NCBI GenBank assembly: GCA_012396115.1
Contig: JAAXOU010000023.1
Coordinates: forward strand, 1 to 33,169
DNA from: Streptomyces somaliensis DSM 40738
Lineage (GTDB): Bacteria > Actinomycetota > Actinomycetes > Streptomycetales > Streptomycetaceae
Direction: 5' to 3'
DNA length: 33,169 nucleotides
Positions 23,430 to 30,819 of this stretch are shown in pieces. Each line of letters begins with the position of its first letter. The stretch's first letter is position 1. The notes under the pieces were generated by a model. The model did no database searches and was not told the DNA's origin. It saw nothing but the letters and a program-made list of their open reading frames with translations. A program made the position numbers and the translations under genes.

Positions 23430-24098
23430 ATGACCATCCGCACACCCGCGGCCGCCGGTGACGCCTCCGTACCCGGCGCGGCCGTCCCGCCCCGGAGCCT
23501 CCGGCTCGGCGTCCACGGCTCCACCCACCTCGCCGCTCGCATCGTGGCCGCCGCCGGCCACCCGGAGTCGTCGATCGAGTACGTCCCCTACGAGGTCTCC
23601 GAGCCGTTCACGCTGCTGCGTGCCGGGGCGACGGACCTCATGCTCGTCAAGTACGATCCGCTCGACCCGGGCATCGCGCTCAGCGAACCCGTCGCCTGGG
23701 ACGGCCGTGCCGTGCTGGTGGGCGCCCATCACCCCCTGGCGGAGCAGGAGTCGGTCTCCCTCGAACAGGTCGCCGACTACGAGGGCTTCCGGTGCCCCGG
23801 CGACTTCCCGCCGCACGTCTGGGACCTCGTCGTACCGCCGCACACGCGGGCGGGCCGCGCCATCCGCCGTACGCACACCATGACCACCGTGCCCGCCCTG
23901 GTGGAACTGCTCTGGAGCACTCCCGCGATGCACGTGTCCTTCCAGTCCCTCGCCGCGGTCCTCCCCCCCTGCGTCAAGGTGGTCCCGGTACACGACCTGC
24001 CCCCCTCCCCGGTAGCCCTCGCCTGGCTGCGCGGCACCCGGCTGCCCGAGCGGGCCCGGCGGTTCGTCGGCGACGCGGAACGGGCGGCCCGACGATGA
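23430..24098 (+). CDS. LysR-type effector domain without DNA-binding domain
   Basis: A 222-residue protein corresponding to the periplasmic-binding-like effector half of a LysR regulator. The opening strand LRLGVHGSTHLAARIV is followed by LRAGATDLMLVKYDPL (the typical LxxGxxDLxL). Then come SEPVAWDGRAVLVGAHHPLA and a closing VVPVHDLPPSPVALAWLRG. The usual 60-residue N-terminal winged helix is absent, and upstream DNA in this frame offers no such domain. ATG 23430 lies in a tight operon, so this is not a truncated end. It may be a ligand-binding or even catalytic protein derived from a regulator. No signal peptide is seen, so it is probably cytosolic. Confidence 0.75.
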   Translation: MTIRTPAAAGDASVPGAAVPPRSLRLGVHGSTHLAARIVAAAGHPESSIEYVPYEVSEPFTLLRAGATDLMLVKYDPLDPGIALSEPVAWDGRAVLVGAHHPLAEQESVSLEQVADYEGFRCPGDFPPHVWDLVVPPHTRAGRAIRRTHTMTTVPALVELLWSTPAMHVSFQSLAAVLPPCVKVVPVHDLPPSPVALAWLRGTRLPERARRFVGDAERAARR

Positions 24099-24898
24099 GC
24101 CACTCGAAGACCGGCGCGGACCTCCCCGTCGTCCTGCTCCACGCCCTGCCCCTCGACTCGTCCATGTGGGACGAGTCCGCCCGGGCCCTGCGAGCCCGCG
24201 GCCATCGCGTCCTCCCCCTCGACCAGCGCGGCTTCGGCGGCACCCCGCTCCCGGCGGACGCCGCCCCCTCCCTCGACCTGGTCGCCGACGACCTGGCCCG
24301 TGAGCTCGACCGCCGCGGCCTCGACTCGGCGGTCGTCGTCGGCTGCTCGATGGGCGGCTATGCGGTGATGGCGTTCCTGCGCCGCCATCCGCACCGCGTC
24401 CGCGCGCTGGCCCTGTTCGCGGCCCGGGGCACGGCCGACACGCCGAAGGGGGCCGCGGCGCGCCTCCGCTTCGCCGACCTGATCGACGATGACTCCCTGC
24501 GCGCCAGGATCGTCGCGGACACCACCCCGTCCCTGCTCGGCGCCACCACCCGGGCCCGGCGGCCCCACCTGCTGGTCCGGGTGACGGCCCTGGCCCAGAG
24601 GGCCGAGCCGCGCTCCGTCGCGTGGGCGCAGCGGGCCATCGCCGCCCGCGAGGACTCCTTGGCCGCCCTGGGCGCCACGGACGTGCCCGCCGTGGTCGTC
24701 CAGGGCGAGGAGGACGAACTCGTCACCCTCGACGAGGCCCGCCAGACGGCCGCCGCCCTGCCCAATGGCCGACTCGTCGCCCTCCCCGGCGTCGGCCACC
24801 TCGCCCCGCTGGAGGCACCCGGGAAAACCGTGGAGATCCTCACCGGCCTCCTCGCCGCGGCGCGGGCCGCCCGCCCGGCCGGAGCGAAGGCATGCTGA
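24095..24898 (+). CDS. Alpha/beta-hydrolase
   Basis: A 267-residue alpha/beta-hydrolase-fold enzyme. The triad is Ser85 in GCSMGG, Asp208 in GEEDELV and His235 in PGVGHLAP. The oxyanion-side motif HALPLDSSMW is close to the N-terminus. It is similar in layout to 3-oxoadipate enol-lactonase/PcaD-type hydrolases. This is interesting because a carboxymuconolactone-decarboxylase-like gene lies nearby; the two activities are consecutive in protocatechuate breakdown. Start ATGA overlaps the LysR-domain gene. It probably opens or closes a lactone or releases the acyl chain, which is inference. Confidence 0.88.
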   Translation: MSHSKTGADLPVVLLHALPLDSSMWDESARALRARGHRVLPLDQRGFGGTPLPADAAPSLDLVADDLARELDRRGLDSAVVVGCSMGGYAVMAFLRRHPHRVRALALFAARGTADTPKGAAARLRFADLIDDDSLRARIVADTTPSLLGATTRARRPHLLVRVTALAQRAEPRSVAWAQRAIAAREDSLAALGATDVPAVVVQGEEDELVTLDEARQTAAALPNGRLVALPGVGHLAPLEAPGKTVEILTGLLAAARAARPAGAKAC

Positions 24899-25731
24899 CG
24901 GAGGACCACGCGGCGCTCGGCTACACGACCTCCACCGGCTTGGCCTTCACCCACGAGGAGATCGTCGACCCCCACTTCGAAGCCTGCGCCGATGCCTACC
25001 GGGGGGCCCTGGAGGGCGTCGGGATCCGCGCCGGCTGGCATGTCCTGGACGCGGGCTGCGGAAGCGGCGCCTTCCTGCCCTGGCTCGCGGAACTCGTCGG
25101 CGAACGGGGCCGGATCTCCGCCCTCGACCTGGCCGGGGAGAACGCCGAGCGGGCCGCCGAGCGGATGCGGAACCATGAGGCCCAGCTGCGGACGGGGATA
25201 CGGCAGGGCAGTGTGCTCCGGCTGCCCTACCCGGAAGCCTCGTTCGACGCCGTATGGTGTGCGAACACCACCCAGTATCTCGACGACGCCGAACTGGCGC
25301 GTGCGCTCTCGGAGTTCCGCCGGGTCACCCGGCCCGGAGGGTTGGTCGCGGTCAAGGACGTCGACGGCACGCTGAGCACCGTACGCCCCGCGGACCCGTT
25401 CCTGATCACCGATTTCTTCCGCGCGTCCGCCGTGTCCCCCGGGTACGCGCGGCAACTGCTGCGCGGCCGCGACCTGTACCGCCGGCTCCGCGAGGCCGGT
25501 CTCCGTTCGGTGCGGCAGCGCACGATCCTCATGGAGCACCACGCCCCGCTCTCCCCTACGGCCCTGCGGTTCTACGGCAACGCGTGCGCGCGTTTCGCGC
25601 GGCAGGCGCGGAATCTCGGGATTCCGGGCGACTGGGGGCCGTTCCTCGACCCGGAGGACGCGGCGAACCCGTTGCGCCACCCGGACGGTTACATCAGCGA
25701 GGGAAACGTCGTCGCGGTCGGGACTGTCTGA
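24892..25731 (+). CDS. SAM-dependent methyltransferase (class I)
   Basis: A 279-residue UbiE-like methyltransferase. Motif I is VLDAGCGSG (51-59), motif II region SALDLAGENAERAAERM, then FDAVWCANTTQYLDD and a post-motif RVTRPGGLVAVKDVDG. The C-terminal half is longer than average for the family (about 120 residues) and probably contacts the substrate. ATG 24892 overlaps the hydrolase end by 7 bases. It is the second methyltransferase of the operon and the last gene before the short intergenic box at 25737. Confidence 0.9.
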   Translation: MLTEDHAALGYTTSTGLAFTHEEIVDPHFEACADAYRGALEGVGIRAGWHVLDAGCGSGAFLPWLAELVGERGRISALDLAGENAERAAERMRNHEAQLRTGIRQGSVLRLPYPEASFDAVWCANTTQYLDDAELARALSEFRRVTRPGGLVAVKDVDGTLSTVRPADPFLITDFFRASAVSPGYARQLLRGRDLYRRLREAGLRSVRQRTILMEHHAPLSPTALRFYGNACARFARQARNLGIPGDWGPFLDPEDAANPLRHPDGYISEGNVVAVGTV

Positions 25732-25736
25732 GCCCT

Positions 25737-25749
25737 CAAATTACCTGGT
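25737..25749 (+). repeat. CAAATTACCTGGT box 2
   Basis: An exact 13-bp copy of the box at 6622-6634, lying in the 47-base gap before the CMD/P450 pair. A CACCAA half-site follows 11 bases later (25761-25766), giving CTGGTG...CACCAA dyad character. It is a likely operator or promoter element for the last two genes. Confidence 0.45.
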
Positions 25750-25778
25750 GTGCAATCCGATCACCAACCCGTTGCATC

Positions 25779-26333
25779 ATGAATGAGCCTGATTTCCCGT
25801 CCGTGCGGACCGGTACCCGATTCGAGCGCGGCCTCGCCCTCCCCGGTGAGGTGTCCGGCGCGCGCGGCGCCGCCGTCGTCGTCGACGCGCTGACCGACGT
25901 CGCCCCGGACCCCGGCCGCTTCGTCGTCGAGTGGGCCTACGCCGGCCTCCTCGATCGCCCCGGACCCGACCTGCGGGAGCGCGAGCTGGCCACGGTCGGC
26001 GCGCTCGCCGCGCTGGGGGGCACCGCACCCCGGCTGAATTTCCACATCGACGCGGCCCTCCAGGTCGGCGTCACCCCCGTGGAGATTGTGGAAGCACTCG
26101 TCCACCCGGTCCCCTTCACGGGCTTCCCGCACGCCCCCAACGCCATCCGAACGGCCCGGGAAGTGCTCGAGAAGCGAAACCTCTCCGTGGAGCAGCAAAG
26201 CGGTACGGCGGTGGCGGCATGCCCGTGGGAACACGGCCATAAGACGTGGAGCGCCCTGTTTCCTGTTCGTGAACACCGTATGGCCGACCGGTTCGTGAAT
26301 GCAGCACCGATCGAGGGAAGCAACTCACCATGA
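25779..26333 (+). CDS. Carboxymuconolactone decarboxylase-like protein
   Basis: A 184-residue CMD/AhpD-superfamily protein. The core helix-rich domain contains RERELATVGALAALGG, PRLNFHIDAALQVGVTPVEIVEAL and GFPHAPNAI. The pair of cysteines that marks the peroxidase AhpD branch is absent, so it belongs with the gamma-CMD-type branch that handles lactones or beta-keto acids. The C-terminal 40 residues, with WEHGHKTW, extend past the domain and look unusual. ATG 25779 has only a weak ribosome-binding site and ends overlapping the P450 start (ATGA). A decarboxylation or isomerisation role is inferred. Confidence 0.85.
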   Translation: MNEPDFPSVRTGTRFERGLALPGEVSGARGAAVVVDALTDVAPDPGRFVVEWAYAGLLDRPGPDLRERELATVGALAALGGTAPRLNFHIDAALQVGVTPVEIVEALVHPVPFTGFPHAPNAIRTAREVLEKRNLSVEQQSGTAVAACPWEHGHKTWSALFPVREHRMADRFVNAAPIEGSNSP

Positions 26334-27637
26334 GAACAGACGTCGCGGCAGACTTCGGGGCGTTCGGCGAGGAGTTCTTCAGGAACCCCCACCCCGTCTA
26401 CGCCGAACTCCGTGCCCGCGGACCCGTGCACCGTGTGCGGGTCCCCGAGGGCGCGGAGGCCTGGCTCGTCGTCGGACACGAGGCCTGCAAAGACGCCCTC
26501 ACCGACCCCGGGCTGTCCAAGAACTGGGGACACGCGTCCCCCGAGCTGCCGCTGGCCCGGCTATCCGCCGGCCACAACCTGCTCAGTTCGGACCCGCCGG
26601 ACCACACCCGGCTGCGCGGACTGGTCTCCAGGGAGTTCACCCCGCGCCGCGTGGAGACCCTCGTGCCGCGCGTGCGGGCCCTGACCGGTGAACTCCTCGA
26701 CACCGTGCTCTCGTCACCCGACGGACGCGCCGACCTCGTCGAGGCCTTCGCCTTCCCGCTCGCGATCGGCGTCATCTGCGAACTCCTCGGCGTCCCCTCC
26801 CTGGACCGCGGCTCCTTCCGCACCTGGGCCGAACAGGCTCTCAGCAGCCCGGACCGCGACACCCGCCTCGCCGCGACCGGTGCGATGACCGCCTATCTGG
26901 TCGGCATGATCGACGAGAAGCGCGGCCGCCCCGGCGACGACCTGCTCAGCGCCCTCATCCGCACCACCGACGAGGACGGCGACCGCCTGTCCGCCGACGA
27001 GCTCATCGGCATGGCTTGGCTGTTGCTGGTCGCCGGCTTCGAGACCACCGTCAACCTCATCGCGTCGGGCGTCCTCGCCCTGTTCCGCCATCCGGACCAA
27101 CTCGCGGCCCTGCGCGCCGACTTCGGCCTCATCGACAACGCCGTGGAAGAGGTGCTGCGCTATGAGACCCCGGTCGAGACGACGACGTACCGATTCACCA
27201 CCGGGTCGGTGACCATCGGCGGGGTGACCGTCCCGGGGGGTGGCGAGCTGGTGCTGATCGCTCTCGCCGACGCCGGGCGGGACGCCGCCCGTTTCCCGGA
27301 CCCGAACCGCTTCGACATCCGCCGGGCCACGGGCGGCCACCTCTCCTTCGGCCACGGCGTCCACTACTGCCTGGGCGCCCCCCTCGCCCGGCTCCAGGCG
27401 GCCACCGCGATCACCGCACTCCTCGAACGCTGCCCCGACCTGGCCCTGGACTCGGACCCGGCATCCCTGCCCTGGCGCCAGGGCCTGCTCATACGAGGCC
27501 CCCGGCGCCTGTACGTCCGCTGGACCGACGGGACGCCCGAGGAAACCCGTGCGGATGTCGACCCCGCGACCCCAGCGGACGCGCAGGCGCCGGAAGACGC
27601 GGGGCCGCGCGCAGGTCGGCCGGATCGGCGTCGGTAG
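26330..27637 (+). CDS. Cytochrome P450 monooxygenase
   Basis: A soluble bacterial P450 of 435 residues, similar in layout to the CYP107 type. The I-helix oxygen-activation motif is AGFETT (235-240), and the K-helix ExxR is EVLR (274-277). The heme-binding loop FGHGVHYCLGAPLAR has its ligand Cys at 347. The substrate-side BC loop follows LSKNWGHASPELP. A C-terminal tail of about 30 residues, rich in Asp, Pro and Ala, extends beyond the fold. Start ATG 26330 overlaps the CMD stop by 4 bases. It needs ferredoxin and reductase, neither of which is in the window. It is the last gene of the compact operon; decayed transposon DNA follows. Confidence 0.95.
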   Translation: MRTDVAADFGAFGEEFFRNPHPVYAELRARGPVHRVRVPEGAEAWLVVGHEACKDALTDPGLSKNWGHASPELPLARLSAGHNLLSSDPPDHTRLRGLVSREFTPRRVETLVPRVRALTGELLDTVLSSPDGRADLVEAFAFPLAIGVICELLGVPSLDRGSFRTWAEQALSSPDRDTRLAATGAMTAYLVGMIDEKRGRPGDDLLSALIRTTDEDGDRLSADELIGMAWLLLVAGFETTVNLIASGVLALFRHPDQLAALRADFGLIDNAVEEVLRYETPVETTTYRFTTGSVTIGGVTVPGGGELVLIALADAGRDAARFPDPNRFDIRRATGGHLSFGHGVHYCLGAPLARLQAATAITALLERCPDLALDSDPASLPWRQGLLIRGPRRLYVRWTDGTPEETRADVDPATPADAQAPEDAGPRAGRPDRRR

Positions 27638-27769
27638 GCGGGCTGGCGCAAAGTCGAGTTCCTCAGCAAGGTCGCAGGTCGGTGGGTACGCCGAAGGGGT
27701 CCGAGAATGCCTGTGGGGCGCCTGGGCGATCCGGCGCTCGGCGCCTGTGACGGAACCGCCCACGGTATC

Positions 27770-27963
27770 GACCGGCACGCCTCCCGCAACGCCGACTGGT
27801 TCCGCTTCCGCAACGCCGACTGGTTCCGCTTCACCACCGGCACGAAGTGCGCGTCCATCTCCTTCAGCGCCTTCGCCGTCTCCGCCGTGTGCAGTGCGTC
27901 CGCCGTCACCAGCACCCCCTCCCGTGCGCCGTCCAAGCGATGGAGACCCAAGCGTCGCCACAC
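27770..27963 (-). pseudogene. ISAs1-like transposase fragment
   Basis: On the minus strand, REGVLVTADALHTAETAKAL and MDAHFVPVVKRNQSALR match the central catalytic part of ISAs1-family (DDE) transposases. No start, N-terminal or C-terminal part is present. Homology fades after SIPW near 27770. It ends head-to-head against a plus-strand fragment of the same protein type. An in-frame 24-bp tandem duplication lies inside it. Confidence 0.65.
27785..27832. repeat. Exact 24-bp tandem duplication
   Basis: Two adjacent identical 24-bp units (27785-27808, 27809-27832) repeat eight residues (KRNQSALR) of the dead transposase in frame. This looks like a recent slippage event in non-functional DNA. Confidence 0.9.
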
Positions 27964-28258
27964 CGACCGGAGGACCGGCGAGGCCGAGGTGAAGACCGTC
28001 TACGTGGTCGCCAGCCTCCCGCCCGAACAGGCCGGCCCGGCGCGACCCGCCGAGCCCCTCCGGAACCACTGACCAGTTGAGGACCTACACCACGTCAGGG
28101 ACGTGGCCTTCGTCGAGGACGCCTCGCGAATACGCACCGGCACCGCACCCCGCGCCATGGCGGCCCGCGCGATCTCGCCGTCGGGCTCATGCGCCAAGCG
28201 GGCTGGACCGACCTCGCCGCCGCAGCCGATCACTACCGGTCACGCCCTTCAGCGCGTG
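27955..28258 (+). pseudogene. ISAs1-like transposase C-terminal fragment
   Basis: On the plus strand, TGEAEVKTVYVVASLPPEQA, then after a stop/frameshift near 28070 [20 protein letters not shown], then after another shift [20 protein letters not shown] and a terminal HYRSRPFSA. Together these make up the C-terminal third of an ISAs1-type transposase. It has at least two frame disruptions and is non-functional. It may derive from the same element as the minus-strand fragment, whose segment would then be inverted. Confidence 0.65.
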
Positions 28259-28461
28259 AAAGCCACGTTCCGGTTCACGGCCCGAGAACGCATCGCCCCT
28301 GACCGCGCACCTCTCGGCATGAAGCGGACACAAGACGTCGCGACGCCTCTTTCGACCCGAGCGAAACCACGCCTGCCCGGAAGAAATCAGGGGATCACGT
28401 TCGGCTGAGATACGGCTTCTCACGCCGGGGCAGTCTGAGCCGTAGGCTGGTGTGATGCCGG

Positions 28462-28488
28462 ACGCCGACCCGGGGGGTACGTCGGCGT
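28462..28488. terminator. Stem-loop 1 before operator D
   Basis: Perfect 8-bp arms ACGCCGAC / GTCGGCGT with an 11-base loop. A second stem follows at 28500. The two may insulate the methyltransferase unit from transcription out of the IS remnant. A TAGGCT box and an ATG at 28455 open a 35-codon frame across this region, which I do not regard as a gene. Confidence 0.4.
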
Positions 28489-28499
28489 ATCCGTCTCAC

Positions 28500-28524
28500 C
28501 CCGTGCTCCCACCCGGGGCACGGG
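28500..28524. terminator. Stem-loop 2 before operator D
   Basis: 7-bp arms CCCGTGC / GCACGGG with an 11-base loop, 17 bases before operator D. It is a probable terminator or insulator. Confidence 0.35.
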
Positions 28525-28541
28525 TCAGGTTATCCGCACAA

Positions 28542-28582
28542 GTGGTGTTCGCACCACCATGATCAGGAGACACTTCCTCCAT
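28542..28582 (+). promoter_or_regulatory. Cluster operator site D and CACTTC box (third methyltransferase)
   Basis: A perfect palindrome GTGGTG-N4-CACCAC (28542-28557) is followed by AGGAGACACTTCCTCCA, identical over this box to site C. It lies about 375 bases before the methyltransferase start. It brings this outlying gene into the same regulon as the ACP, fabH and exporter genes. Confidence 0.6.
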
Positions 28583-28879
28583 CAGCGCCGTGCTCCGAAG
28601 ATGAATGTGCAGGACGCAGTCGAATTGAAGCCGCTGAATTCCCCAGCTGTGAAGAACTGGTATTGGAGAACCGTCCGTCGCACAGTACGGTGCGGCGCTC
28701 CAGAAAGCCAGCCAGCTCTCCACGAAACCTGGGGACTGGCATGTCCATCGGGAAACCTCATCCCCGTGATGAGTCCGGGGGTGGGGTTCACCTTCGCCTG
28801 CATCCTTCTGGAGGTCCTCGAACACCCTCGCCCCGGACCAGGGGTGCAGATGGAGCTCGCCAGCACGCACTTCAGTTAG
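28559..28879 (+). CDS. Possible 106-residue protein after operator D
   Basis: The frame opens at an ATG touching operator D, without a ribosome-binding site. Its first 32 residues (MIRRHFLHQRRAPKM and following) align without gaps to the peptide after operator C, sharing RRHFLH, Pro, Leu-Lys and Asn-Ser. The remainder (for example GVGFTFACILLEVLEHP) matches nothing I know and may be only an open frame. It ends 53 bases before the methyltransferase start. It could be a leader peptide extended by chance. Confidence 0.3.
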   Translation: MIRRHFLHQRRAPKMNVQDAVELKPLNSPAVKNWYWRTVRRTVRCGAPESQPALHETWGLACPSGNLIPVMSPGVGFTFACILLEVLEHPRPGPGVQMELASTHFS

Positions 28880-28932
28880 CGCGACTGCCCGCCCACCATC
28901 ACGGGCTCACAGACCTGAAGGGGATTCAAGAA

Positions 28933-29742
28933 ATGGCTGAATTCGACTCTCGCGGCACGTTCCAGAAGGCTGCAGACGAGTACGCGAAGATCCAGGACGC
29001 CTTCCCCGAGGTGATACGCGACCCGCTGCTGGCCGACATGGCGGTGAAAGAAGGCGACCGGATACTCGATCTTCCCTGCGGGACGGGCGACTCGATCGTC
29101 AAGGCAATGGAACTCGCAGGACCGACAGGACACGCCCTGGCCATCGACATCTCCCCCTCCATGATCGAAGAAGCCAAAGAAAAGGCAGAGGCCGCAGGAG
29201 TCAAGAACATCCAATTCGTCGTCGAGGGCATGGATGAGGCCCGGTTCGACGCCGCCGCGTACGACATCGTCGTGTCATCCAACGGACCCTTCTTCGCCTC
29301 AGACCTCAAAGAATTCCTGGTGAGAATGTGGGGCGCCGTCAAGCCTGGCGGCAAACTGGTCCTCATGACCTTGGGGCGCAACTTCCTCACGCCCATCTCC
29401 GGCGTCTTCTTGGACTTGGCGCAAAACAAGACCGAAGACCTGCAGGTCTCCACGCCCTGGCGCATCACAGAAGACATCCTCTTCCTGAGGAAGCTTCTCG
29501 AAGAGGTGACGGACGGGCAGCGGATCAAGCTCACCCACCGGGACGCCGTAATGAATTACGAGACAGCCGACGGAGGCTGGAACCTCCTGATGGGTACCGC
29601 ATTCAGGAACTACACCCTGAAGATGTCACCAGAGCACCAGGCTGAAATCGAGGCGGAAATGAAGGAGTGGATGCGGACCAACCGCCAGTTCTCTGCGACC
29701 TGCAGCTTCAACAACATCACCGTCACCAAAGACGATGCGTGA
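28933..29742 (+). CDS. SAM-dependent methyltransferase, lower-GC insert
   Basis: A 269-residue class I methyltransferase of UbiE-like layout. Motif I is ILDLPCGTGD (44-53), then ALAIDISPSMIEEAKEKAEA, YDIVVSSNGPFF and VKPGGKLVLMTLG. ATG 28933 has GAAGGGG upstream. Codon use is visibly less GC-rich than in the operon genes (many AAA, GAA, AAT and CAA codons), suggesting acquisition from another genome. It sits between decayed transposase pieces and behind operator D, so it looks like a later recruit to the regulon. It is the third methyltransferase; the substrate is unknown. Confidence 0.88.
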   Translation: MAEFDSRGTFQKAADEYAKIQDAFPEVIRDPLLADMAVKEGDRILDLPCGTGDSIVKAMELAGPTGHALAIDISPSMIEEAKEKAEAAGVKNIQFVVEGMDEARFDAAAYDIVVSSNGPFFASDLKEFLVRMWGAVKPGGKLVLMTLGRNFLTPISGVFLDLAQNKTEDLQVSTPWRITEDILFLRKLLEEVTDGQRIKLTHRDAVMNYETADGGWNLLMGTAFRNYTLKMSPEHQAEIEAEMKEWMRTNRQFSATCSFNNITVTKDDA

Positions 29743-29949
29743 AGTGAACGCTGTCAACTCTCCCGGCCTGCCCGTCACAGGGGCGTTGCGTGAGGGGGAA
29801 CGGCCCGGTTCACCGGTCTCGCGAGTGACGCGGAACCATGTCCGTCGTCCGGCGAGGGGCCCGGAGGACAGCGCCGGCACGGTGCCGGTGATCACGTGGT
29901 TGCCGAGACCCGTGAGAACCGAGCGGGACCGTGCCTGCCCGAACGTCAT

Positions 29950-30694
29950 CGTCCGTCCCTTCCGCGCCGGATCAACTGGGCTCCACTCTTGTTTCCCTCG
30001 CCCCGAACGAGGTTGCTGCCCTGCGGCGTTTCCCGATCCTGGCCACCGGTCCCCGCGATGTGCCGGGACTGCGGTATCCGGCGGTCGCGCTGCTGTGCGC
30101 GGCCGCCTCGGCGGTGCTGACCGGGGCCCGCTCGCTCATCGCGGTCAGCGAGTGGACACGGGTGCCCCGCGGTACGCGCTGGGTGTCCTCGGCCCCGCGG
30201 CCGATCCGCTCACCGGTCTGCGACCGGTGCCGCACGCCACAACGGCGCACCGTCTGCTGCAGCGTGTGGACGGTGATGTGCTGGACATCGCGATCGGCGC
30301 GTTTGCGCAGGCCAGAACACCATCCCCGACCTAGTTGGAGATGAAGGCGGGGTCGGCGCGGCGGGCGATCGCGGTCGACGGCAAGGTGGTGCGCAGTTCG
30401 CGGACCAAGACCGCCACGGCGATCCACCTGCTGGCGGTGATGGACCACCACGGCGTGACCCCGACCCAGCGGCGGGTCGCCTCCGAGAGCGACGAGGTCT
30501 TCTCCTTCGCACCCCTGCTGGACGGCCTGGATCCGAAGAACTCGGTGGTGACCGCCGACGCCCTGCGCACCCAGCATGATCACGGGGCCTGTCCGACCGG
30601 CCGCGGCGCTCACCGCCGGGCAGGATCGGACGTCGTGTCCCAGGCTCGGCTGGGCGACGGTCACTTGACGATTCTGGAGGGTCGGGCCCGCTGA
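29950..30694 (+). pseudogene. ISAs1-like transposase, N-terminal two thirds, decayed
   Basis: The plus-strand frames together give an ISAs1-type transposase. GLRYPAVALLCAAASAVLTG and RSLIAVSEWT come first. After a frameshift near 30150, RYALGVLGPAADPLTGL and TTAHRLLQRVDGDVLDIAIG follow. After an in-frame TAG at 30332-30334, RRAIAVDGKVVRSSRTKTAT and NSVVTADALRTQ follow. It is truncated after about 30580, with no C-terminal part. It is a separate copy from the one at 27770-28258, since both contain the VTADAL segment. The 200 bases before it (29743-29949) hold no gene I can see. Confidence 0.75.
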
Positions 30695-30738
30695 ACCTGT
30701 CCCCGGCTCGAACGCTGCGGTCCCACCACACACGACCT

Positions 30739-30771
30739 ACTTGGTCCTCCTCCACAGGAGGGGGGCCAAGT
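30739..30771. terminator. Hairpin upstream of metK
   Basis: ACTTGG and TCCT pair with AGGA and CCAAGT around a 4-base loop, forming a broken stem about 50 bases before metK. It could be a terminator isolating metK from the IS remnant, or a leader structure regulating metK. It does not match any SAM riboswitch I know. Confidence 0.4.
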
Positions 30772-30819
30772 TCCGTTGACGTCGAGTCACCCCACTGCCT
30801 CCCAATCCTGGAGAACGCC

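Noticed and set aside
27850..28080. Plus-strand small frames in the IS region as genes
   Set aside because: They read through antisense transposase DNA and across a fragment junction.
30700..30819. SAM riboswitch before metK
   Set aside because: The hairpin at 30739-30771 does not show the conserved core of any SAM riboswitch class I know.
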